Assembly: GCA_030656435.1 (NCBI GenBank)
Contig: JAUSOA010000109.1
Location: 1-5,008 of the forward strand
Direction of reading: 5' to 3'
DNA length: 5,008 nucleotides
Source: Acholeplasmataceae bacterium
Lineage (GTDB): Bacteria; Bacillota_I; Bacilli_A; Acholeplasmatales; Acholeplasmataceae
The notes beneath the pieces were generated by a model that was given only the letters and a program-made list of their open reading frames with translations, was not told the origin of the DNA and ran no database searches. The position numbers and the translations under genes were made by a program. Positions 1 through 5,008 of the stretch are shown one piece after another (the stretch's first letter is position 1; each line of letters starts with the position of its first letter).

Positions 1-669
1 TAAATCCCATAGGATCGGTTGATCGATGGATAGCTTGATTCTTGATAAATGATCCTTAACCGAGTGCTTATGTTTAATGACACTGTTTTGAGCTGGATCC
101 TTAATTTCAATTTCAACATCTCCGTGCATTCTAGATGTCTCAAGATTGATAATTAAATCACTGGATCCTCTATTTTCTATAAAAACATCCTTGATATAGG
201 AAATATCGTTGACAATTAAAGACACTTCGCGATATATACCTCCATAGCCTAAGTAATCAACTTGACCACCAAACGGTGGAATCATTTGATTCTCAGATGT
301 GTCAACAATAACTAAAATTTCATTCTCTTTTTCAAAGGAAAGCTTCTCGTGAATGGTTAACTCAAATGGAGTGTATCCCCCGATATGCGCTCCTACAAAT
401 TCTTTATTCACATAAACCTTCGCGAAATGAGCAACTCCCTCAAAGCGAAGTCTTACAATTTTATCCTTAAATGTTTCATCAATTTCAAGCTTTTTGAAAT
501 AGCTAAATACACCTGACGTATCACCTTCGTCAAAGTTGTTATAGGGTAGGTCTACAGCGTTATGTGGAAGATGAACAATCTTTAGCTTTGTTGAGGGTGC
601 CTTCTTTAAATCAGATTCTTCATAGACCTTAAACATCCAATCAAAATTCATTCCGATGACTTTTCTCAA
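1..669 (-). CDS. Glycoside hydrolase family 2 enzyme, N-terminal part (partial, possibly beta-galactosidase)
   Basis: The first 223 residues of a GH2-type glycosidase are present; the gene leaves the window in frame at base 1. Residues 1-150 look like the jelly-roll sugar-binding domain. W11 and F13 sit in the usual FxWxF-like opening, followed by VHLPHN (32-37), RFEGVAHFAKVYVN (75-88), VGAHIGGYTPFE (92-103), PPFGGQVDYL (131-140) and GGIYREV (143-149). Residues from about 152 resemble the immunoglobulin-like second domain, ending near the LW at 220-221 that precedes the catalytic barrel in this family. The catalytic barrel with its two Glu is outside the window, so beta-galactosidase, beta-glucuronidase or beta-mannosidase cannot be separated; beta-galactosidase is a guess from the alpha-galactosidase next door. 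No signal peptide is seen. The TTG start at 669 is chosen because an AAGGAG site lies 7 bases upstream; the next ATG (651) has no such site and would cut the conserved N-terminus. It is the third gene of the operon, 18 bp after the GH36 stop. Confidence 0.9.
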   Translation of the reverse strand, partial: MRKVIGMNFDWMFKVYEESDLKKAPSTKLKIVHLPHNAVDLPYNNFDEGDTSGVFSYFKKLEIDETFKDKIVRLRFEGVAHFAKVYVNKEFVGAHIGGYTPFELTIHEKLSFEKENEILVIVDTSENQMIPPFGGQVDYLGYGGIYREVSLIVNDISYIKDVFIENRGSSDLIINLETSRMHGDVEIEIKDPAQNSVIKHKHSVKDHLSRIKLSIDQPILWDL

Positions 670-676
670 GTTATCA

Positions 677-682
677 CTCCTT
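677..682 (-). promoter_or_regulatory. Ribosome binding site that fixes the TTG start of the GH2 gene
   Basis: AAGGAG on the minus strand lies 7 bases before TTG at 669, directly after the TAG stop of the GH36 gene (688-690). The spacing is ideal for the TTG and too long (25 bases) for the in-frame ATG at 651, which has no purine-rich site of its own. This supports the non-ATG start. Confidence 0.8.
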
Positions 683-687
683 AGTTT

Positions 688-3012
688 CTATATCTTGTCT
701 GCTACATAAATCTGTGATCCGAAATCTCCTAAAATTCTTGTTTGATCATTATAATAGGTACCCATAAATTGTTGCTTGATAGGTAACCCTTTCATCATCA
801 CACTTCCACTCACTTGATAGTCTTCTATTGCATTAGGAAGCCCTTTATGCTTTCCAATCGTTCTCATGATAAAACCATCAGGGTGGAGCTTAATAGGCAG
901 TGCGTGAGCAATTAAATGACCAAATTGACTGATAGGCATTTGCTGCTGCATGGATTTTATATGATAAATTGAATCGCCTTCCAACTCCTTGAATTGAATA
1001 TTTTCAAATTCAGGGGATGCCTTCGCTAATGTTTGGAAGCTTCCTAAAATATGTCTATTGTCCTTAGAGATTTGCCATGTCCGATGAAATTCATCTTTTT
1101 GATCGAATCTATAAAATCTTCCAAACTGAAAAACTTCTCTATTTTCTTTATAAAACGCGATTTGTTTCTTCATTTCTTTCTTTTCAAATGGTGTCACATA
1201 CTTCAAGTTGAGTTCGTATCCTAATACACCAAAGCTTGCAACATTAAATCTTGTTGATAATGGCGTTTTCCTAAGTGTTTGAGCATGTGGGGATAGGGAT
1301 ACATGACAGCTAATTGAAGATGGTGGGTATAAATAACTGAGTCCCTCTTGAATTTTTAGTCTTTCGATTGGGTCTGTGTTATCAGATGCCCAAATTTGTG
1401 CACCATAGGTAAGCATACCTAAATCAAATCGATTCCCTCCACTTGAGCAGGTCTCAATTAATATTAAAGGATACTTTTTTCTGATATAATGAAGAATTTC
1501 ATATAAACCTAAAATATATTTATGGAAAAACATTCCTTGATATTCTACATATTTTGAATACATATCGGTTATATGTCTATTCATATCCCATTTGATGTAA
1601 TTGATGTTTGCCTTTTGGATTACGCTTGACATCTCATGCTTAATATATTCTCTAACCTTCGGATTGCATAAATCTAGGACTAGCTGATTTCTACCTAAAG
1701 AAGGAGTTCTTCCCTGGATTTTTACTGCATACTCAGGATGGTTTTCATAAAGCTTACTTTTAGGGTTTACCATTTCGGGCTCAAACCATAAGCCAAACTT
1801 CATTCCCATGTGATGTATTTGATTGGCTAAATAAGTAATTCCTCCAGGAAGTTTTTTTCTATTGACATGATAATCGCCTAGGGACTGATGGTCATCATTT
1901 CTATTTCCAAACCATCCATCATCCAAGACAAAAAGCTCAACACCGAGCCTTTTCGCTTTTCTTGCTAGCGATAGAAGCTTGAATTGATTGAAGTCAAAAA
2001 AGAACGCTTCCCATGAATTCAATACAACCGGTCTAACTACATGTTGGAATTGCCTAGGCACGATATGAGTATTGATAAATTCATGAAAGTGATGAGATAG
2101 TAGATTAAAACCTTGATCGGAATATGTGAGTATTGCTTCTGGAGTTTCAAAGGACTGATTATTCTTTAAATTCCATTCAAAGCAGTGAGGGTTGATTCCG
2201 TTCATAAATCTTAAATTCCCGTGATTAGATATTTGCACTGCTTCATAATGATTTCCGCTATAAATCAAATTGATTCCAATACATATTCCGTAATCCTCTA
2301 ATGTATTTTTCTTTGCTAAAATAATCCCTGGGTTATGTCTATTTGAGCTTGAACCTGTAGTTGAATCATTAATATAGGTCCCATATGTTAAAGCTCTTTT
2401 ATGTTGATGAGCTTCTTTAATCCATCCTCCGTCAAAGGTGATTAGGTCATAATCAGTTTCAGGAAGGTCAACCATCATACTCATGATTTTTCTTATCTGT
2501 ATTTCTTTTTCATTATTGTTAGTTAAAATAACTCTTCTAGAAATTACATTTTGTTTTATAAATACTGTATAGATTAACTTCATTTCTAATAAGGCATGAT
2601 TATCCATCATCTTAATAATTAAACTCATTGCCTCATCATCTTCAGCTCTTGCTGTTGGAAGTTCTTTACTTTTAACGATTCCTTTTTGAATCTCATGTGA
2701 ATGATAAATAAAGTCGCTAACAAATGTTTGATCAGGCATTCTAATTTCTAATGGGGATAATCTGAAATCTCCCTTACCAATACCTGAATATTCTAAGGGC
2801 TTTAGTTCAAGGAGTACGCTTCCTTTTTCTGATATATATTCAACAGTTGATCCAGCACCTGCAGTTGGCTTCGTATGAAGCACTTCATAGTCTTGATCAA
2901 CGAGCTTTCGCCCAAAGTATAAGTGCTCAAGCTGACCTGTAGCCATTACATGAAAGATATAATTTAAATCTTTAGTTTCTAACTTAAAATATGGGTATTG
3001 ATCATATATCAT
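688..3012 (-). CDS. GH36 alpha-galactosidase (melibiase/raffinase type)
   Basis: This 774-residue cytoplasmic-type retaining alpha-galactosidase should hydrolyse terminal alpha-1,6-galactosides such as melibiose, raffinose and stachyose; it corresponds to AgaA/MelA/RafA of other bacteria. The N-terminal beta-sandwich (about 1-325) carries GQLEHLYFG (26-34) and GDFR (81-84). The barrel (about 326-620) carries NSWEA (332-336), DDGWFGNRNDD (364-374), WFEPEMVNP (409-417), YIKWDMNR (472-479), CSSGGNRFD (522-530) and WASDNTDPIERL (541-552). By family knowledge D476 is the nucleophile and D544 the acid/base. The C-terminal beta domain ends with SGSVMMKGLP (735-744). Length is slightly above the usual 720-750. 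The ATG at 3012 has AGGAGG 7 bases upstream. Its ATGA overlaps the TGA of the GH13 gene by 4 bp, so translation is probably coupled. Odd points: LGDY (378-381) where the family usually has LGDW, GGN for GGG at 525-527, and SPHAQT (574-579) where SPNHQT is usual. These suggest a divergent branch, but both catalytic Asp are present. Confidence 0.96.
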   Translation of the reverse strand: MIYDQYPYFKLETKDLNYIFHVMATGQLEHLYFGRKLVDQDYEVLHTKPTAGAGSTVEYISEKGSVLLELKPLEYSGIGKGDFRLSPLEIRMPDQTFVSDFIYHSHEIQKGIVKSKELPTARAEDDEAMSLIIKMMDNHALLEMKLIYTVFIKQNVISRRVILTNNNEKEIQIRKIMSMMVDLPETDYDLITFDGGWIKEAHQHKRALTYGTYINDSTTGSSSNRHNPGIILAKKNTLEDYGICIGINLIYSGNHYEAVQISNHGNLRFMNGINPHCFEWNLKNNQSFETPEAILTYSDQGFNLLSHHFHEFINTHIVPRQFQHVVRPVVLNSWEAFFFDFNQFKLLSLARKAKRLGVELFVLDDGWFGNRNDDHQSLGDYHVNRKKLPGGITYLANQIHHMGMKFGLWFEPEMVNPKSKLYENHPEYAVKIQGRTPSLGRNQLVLDLCNPKVREYIKHEMSSVIQKANINYIKWDMNRHITDMYSKYVEYQGMFFHKYILGLYEILHYIRKKYPLILIETCSSGGNRFDLGMLTYGAQIWASDNTDPIERLKIQEGLSYLYPPSSISCHVSLSPHAQTLRKTPLSTRFNVASFGVLGYELNLKYVTPFEKKEMKKQIAFYKENREVFQFGRFYRFDQKDEFHRTWQISKDNRHILGSFQTLAKASPEFENIQFKELEGDSIYHIKSMQQQMPISQFGHLIAHALPIKLHPDGFIMRTIGKHKGLPNAIEDYQVSGSVMMKGLPIKQQFMGTYYNDQTRILGDFGSQIYVADKI

Positions 3013-4619
3013 TTTTGACCCTCCTGATAAACCAAAATGGACTCATAAGGCATTAAATATTCGTTCGTTAAATTTTCTCTTTTATAATTACTTAGTATTA
3101 TTTTACCATGAAAAAGATATGGCATTTTTTTAGCCTTTTTTGTAAGATTTAAGATAGTGATTATTGCCTCATTTGCAAGTATTCTCTTAAAGATGAATAA
3201 ACCATGCTTTGTGTATAATGGCTCAAAAGAGCCATCAACTAGAATATCATTTTCTTTTCTTATCGAGATAAGCGATTTATAGTGGTTTAAAATCGAGTCA
3301 GGATTTGAAACCGATTCTTTTGCGTTAATAAACTTAGTATTTTGATTTGTCTTTAACCAAGGTTTTTCTTTGCTAAACCCACCATTTTCATCCCACTGCA
3401 TTGGAGTTCTCGCGTTATCCCTAGAGGTCTTTCTAATCATCTTCATTCGGTACCATTTAGGGAACTTTAATTTAATTGCGAGTGCATATATTCTATGCGT
3501 TTCTATATCCATATATTCATCTAAACTTTTGAAGTCACCATTGGTCATTCCTATTTCTTCGCCCTGATAAATATAGGGTGTACCCTTGAGAGTTAGGTTC
3601 AATGTAGCTAACGCTTTCGCACTTTCTATTCTATATTTTTGATCATCACCGAATCTAGATACAGATCTAGGTTGGTCATGATTGCTTAAATAATTCGCAT
3701 TCCAATAGACCTCTTGCTGCCACTTGGTTAAAACCTTGATTAGCTTCTTTGGTCTAAATTTCGTCTTGAACCACTTGTTATTGATTTGATCAACTTCCAT
3801 ATGCTCAAAGCCAAAAACCATATCAAGTTCATTTCTCTCAGGAAGTATTAAATCGTTAGCTTCCTTGGTATTTACCATGACTGTTTCGCCAACCGTGAAA
3901 CAGTCATAATGATCAAGAACTTCTCTTCTGAGTGTTCTAAGTATTTCATGACATCCTTCTTGAGAGTGATAAAATTCTCTACCTGTTAAAACCAAACGTT
4001 TCTTTCCATTATCAAGAGATGACTTAAAAATAACATTGATTACATCACATCGAAAACCGTATATTCCCTTATCTAACCAAAATTTAATGACTCCTTGAAT
4101 TTCTTTCATAACGTTAGGGTTGTTCCAATTCAAGTCAGGTTGCTTCTTAGAAAATAAATGTAGGTAATAAGAGTCTCCTATTTGATCCCAAGCACTTCCA
4201 CTAAAAAAACTAGTCCAGTTATTGGGTTTGTCTCTCCATATATAATAATCCCTATATATGCTTTTAGGATTTTTGCTTTCAATAAACCAAGGATGTTCAT
4301 CTGATGTATGATTGATAACAAGATCCATAATAATACGGATTCCTCTTTTCATCGCTTCATCAATGAGCTTATCCATATCTTGCATCGTCCCATATTCCGG
4401 ATTAATCGAGTAATAATCACTAATATCATAGCCATTATCATCATTAGGGGATGCATAAACAGGAGAAAGCCAAATCACATTCACACCCAAATCCTTGACA
4501 TAATCAAGCTTGGATATGATTCCTTGAATATCTCCAATGCCATCATGGTTGCTATCCATAAAGCTTCTTGTGTATATTTGATATACAATACTCTTTTTCC
4601 AAAGTTCTCTATTGATCAT
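3009..4619 (-). CDS. GH13 alpha-glucosidase, oligo-1,6-glucosidase/isomaltase type
   Basis: This 536-residue enzyme is close to the usual 550-560 of the oligo-1,6-glucosidase subfamily (MalL, DexB). It should release glucose from the non-reducing ends of isomalto-oligosaccharides, panose and related alpha-glucosides in the cytoplasm; no signal peptide is seen. Domain A opens with SIVYQIYTRSFMDSNHDGIGD (10-30), whose DxNxDGxGD is the calcium loop. DLVINH (99-104) is region I, and domain B runs to about 170 with QPDLNW (160-165), a marker of this subfamily. GFRCDVIN (188-195) is region II with nucleophile D192, VGET (243-246) gives acid/base E245, and NHDQPR (313-318) gives D315. RDNARTPMQWD (400-410) is typical of the subfamily; a beta domain C follows from about 460. 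V193 after the nucleophile is the residue linked to alpha-1,6 preference. The start at 4619 is chosen because it has AGGAG 5 bases upstream and family homologues begin at this point. An in-frame ATG at 4703 lies inside a terminator hairpin and upstream of the likely promoter. First gene of the operon. Confidence 0.96.
   Translation of the reverse strand: MINRELWKKSIVYQIYTRSFMDSNHDGIGDIQGIISKLDYVKDLGVNVIWLSPVYASPNDDNGYDISDYYSINPEYGTMQDMDKLIDEAMKRGIRIIMDLVINHTSDEHPWFIESKNPKSIYRDYYIWRDKPNNWTSFFSGSAWDQIGDSYYLHLFSKKQPDLNWNNPNVMKEIQGVIKFWLDKGIYGFRCDVINVIFKSSLDNGKKRLVLTGREFYHSQEGCHEILRTLRREVLDHYDCFTVGETVMVNTKEANDLILPERNELDMVFGFEHMEVDQINNKWFKTKFRPKKLIKVLTKWQQEVYWNANYLSNHDQPRSVSRFGDDQKYRIESAKALATLNLTLKGTPYIYQGEEIGMTNGDFKSLDEYMDIETHRIYALAIKLKFPKWYRMKMIRKTSRDNARTPMQWDENGGFSKEKPWLKTNQNTKFINAKESVSNPDSILNHYKSLISIRKENDILVDGSFEPLYTKHGLFIFKRILANEAIITILNLTKKAKKMPYLFHGKIILSNYKRENLTNEYLMPYESILVYQEGQK
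3018..3025 (-). promoter_or_regulatory. Ribosome binding site of the alpha-galactosidase gene, inside the end of the GH13 gene
   Basis: AGGAGGGT on the minus strand lies within the last codons of the GH13 gene; its AGGAGG core is 7 bases before the ATG at 3012. Together with the ATGA stop/start overlap it allows terminating ribosomes to restart at once, which is typical of coupled translation. Confidence 0.85.
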
Positions 4620-4624
4620 AATCG

Positions 4625-4630
4625 CTCCTA
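4625..4630 (-). promoter_or_regulatory. Ribosome binding site that fixes the start of the GH13 gene
   Basis: TAGGAG on the minus strand ends 5 bases before the ATG at 4619. No comparable purine-rich site precedes the in-frame ATG at 4703, so this site decides the shorter 536-residue product. It abuts and slightly overlaps the cre-like operator. Confidence 0.8.
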
Positions 4631-4645
4631 TGAAATCGCTTTTAT
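4629..4645 (-). promoter_or_regulatory. cre-like operator (probable CcpA site) of the glycosidase operon
   Basis: Read on the minus strand, these 17 bases (core TAAAAGCGATTTCA) match the Bacillota catabolite-responsive consensus WTGNAARCGNWWWCAWW at 16 of 17 positions; only the G at position 3 is A. The site is an imperfect palindrome around a central CG. It lies between the -10 elements (4654-4664) and the start codon, at about +2 to +18, where a bound repressor would block initiation or early elongation. This fits glucose repression of an operon for secondary sugars. A local LacI-family repressor is an alternative, since its operators also centre on CG. Motif match only; no regulator gene is visible in the window. 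Confidence 0.6.
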
Positions 4646-4653
4646 TACCCTTT

Positions 4654-4664
4654 ATTATATTATA
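4654..4664 (-). promoter_or_regulatory. Probable sigma-A -10 region(s) of the glycosidase operon
   Basis: Two perfect TATAAT hexamers overlap on the minus strand at 4659-4664 and 4654-4659 (TATAATATAAT). They lie 35-46 bases before the GH13 start codon and just after the terminator that closes the upstream gene. No good TTGACA is seen 16-18 bases upstream; only T-rich sequence such as TATTTT (4683-4688) is available as a weak -35. Either hexamer would place the transcript start near 4647-4652. AT-richness of the region lowers certainty. Confidence 0.55.
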
Positions 4665-4691
4665 ATAATTTGAAAAATACCTAAAATATAT

Positions 4692-4723
4692 GAAAAAGGA
4701 CATCTCAAAATGAAATGTCCTTC
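4692..4723 (-). terminator. Rho-independent terminator of the maf transcript
   Basis: Arms 4696-4707 and 4711-4722 form a 12-bp stem around a 3-base loop (4708-4710). The outer 8 bp (AAGGACAT/ATGTCCTT) are perfect. In the minus-strand transcript the ninth pair is a G-U wobble and the hairpin is followed by a U run (4697-4693), with more U-rich sequence after it. In a plus-strand transcript the same pair would be an A-C mismatch and the U tract is interrupted. Orientation is therefore minus. It begins about 10 bases after the maf stop codon and separates that gene from the glycosidase operon. Confidence 0.85.
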
Positions 4724-4733
4724 TTTATATCAA

Positions 4734-5008
4734 TTAAAATCCTTTAAGCTGCTCTAATAATTCCTTCAAGGGTAATCCTACAATAGTGAAAAAGTCTCCT
4801 TTGTAGTGATCAACAAGTGACCCTCCATCTCCTTGAATCGCGTAGGCTCCTGCTTTATCCATAGGCTCGCCTGTTTTAATATAATTTTTAATCTCTAAAT
4901 CACTTAAGTTCTTCATCCAAACCTCAGAAGCTGAAATAAAGGTTTTTATCTTTTCACCTTTAACAAGAGCAACAGCCGTATAAACGATGTGTCTATCGTT
5001 AGATAAAA
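4734..5008 (-). CDS. maf: Maf-family nucleoside triphosphate pyrophosphatase, C-terminal part (partial)
   Basis: The last 90 residues of a Maf/YhdE-type protein are present; the frame stays open to the right edge, so the start is outside the window. Visible family marks are LSNDRHIVYTAVAL at the beginning of the segment (the LSGxxHxVYTAV block), then TGEPMDKAGAYAIQG, GDFFTIVGLPL and a short C-terminal helix. The DKAG lysine and the IQG glutamine are active-site positions in this family. The H-x-V-Y-T-A-V form resembles the YhdE-like dTTP/UTP pyrophosphatases more than the YceF-like m7GTP class. These cytoplasmic enzymes clear non-canonical or excess nucleotides and are linked to cell-division arrest; 'septum formation inhibitor' is the older name. 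The ATG at 4916 is internal: conserved Maf sequence continues in frame upstream of it. LSND in place of LSGR is a small oddity. The gene ends 10 bases before the terminator hairpin and is functionally unrelated to the sugar genes. Confidence 0.93.
   Translation of the reverse strand, partial: LSNDRHIVYTAVALVKGEKIKTFISASEVWMKNLSDLEIKNYIKTGEPMDKAGAYAIQGDGGSLVDHYKGDFFTIVGLPLKELLEQLKGF

Noticed and set aside
3370..3567. Plus-strand open frame of 65 codons.
   Set aside because: It lies wholly inside the GH13 gene in antisense, with no recognisable domain and no convincing ribosome site; it is a shadow of the real gene.
4308..4673. Plus-strand open frame of 121 codons rich in Ile, Asn and His.
   Set aside because: It is antisense to the conserved N-terminal barrel of the GH13 gene and to its promoter region, and its Ile/Asn/His-rich composition is what the complement of AT-rich coding sequence gives. 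No family is recognisable.
4620..4703. In-frame N-terminal extension of the GH13 gene by 28 residues to the ATG at 4703.
   Set aside because: That ATG lies inside the terminator stem and upstream of the likely promoter, has no ribosome site, and adds a low-complexity Phe/Tyr/Ile-rich stretch not expected in the family. The ATG at 4619 has a good site and a family-typical N-terminus.
4620..4733. Possible riboswitch, small RNA or attachment site in the intergenic region.
   Set aside because: The 114 bases are accounted for by terminator, -10 elements, cre-like site and ribosome site. The leader after the likely transcript start is only about 30 bases, too short for a riboswitch, and no direct repeats flank the sugar genes within the window.
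4734..4916. Short 60-residue protein starting at the ATG at 4916.
   Set aside because: Conserved Maf sequence continues in frame upstream to the window edge, so this ATG is an internal Met of a longer gene.
1..5008. Mobile element, CRISPR array, defence system or phage genes.
   Set aside because: Essentially the whole window is filled by four recognisable enzyme genes with tight spacing. I saw no terminal inverted repeats, repeat-spacer pattern, integrase or transposase sequence.

Overview
The window looks like ordinary low-GC bacterial chromosome, with GC at roughly 35% by eye. Every real gene lies on the minus strand. The standard code fits: TGA is the stop of the GH13 gene, and no Trp in the long frames depends on TGA. 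That excludes Mycoplasma/Spiroplasma-type code 4. AT-rich coding sequence, strong AGGAGG-type ribosome sites, a TTG start and a CcpA-type operator suggest a Bacillota or Acholeplasma/Izemoplasma-like host. This placement is an inference, because no taxonomic marker is decisive.

Read in the direction of transcription (right to left), the layout is as follows. (1) The C-terminal part of a Maf-type nucleotide pyrophosphatase (4734-5008) is a housekeeping gene that runs in from the right edge. (2) A strong intrinsic terminator (about 4692-4723) closes that transcript. (3) A 114-bp intergenic stretch holds the terminator, a doubled TATAAT -10 element, a near-perfect cre-like operator and a ribosome site. 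(4) A GH13 alpha-glucosidase of the oligo-1,6-glucosidase type follows (3009-4619). (5) A GH36 alpha-galactosidase (688-3012) overlaps it by 4 bp through an ATGA junction. (6) The N-terminal 223 residues of a GH2 glycosidase (1-669) start 18 bp further on at a TTG codon and run off the left edge.

The three glycosidases form one tightly packed operon. The two complete enzymes lack a visible signal peptide, so they probably act in the cytoplasm on imported oligosaccharides. GH36 should remove alpha-1,6-linked galactose (melibiose, raffinose, stachyose). GH13 should remove alpha-linked glucose, and its Val after the nucleophile points to alpha-1,6 linkages. GH2 probably removes a beta-linked sugar, possibly beta-galactose. 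No transporter, local regulator gene, mobile element, RNA gene or CRISPR array is visible.

I found no evidence for an undescribed system. The most useful observations are the cre-like operator, the linkage-specificity residue of the GH13 enzyme, some divergent motif residues in the GH36 enzyme, and the strand-specific terminator.
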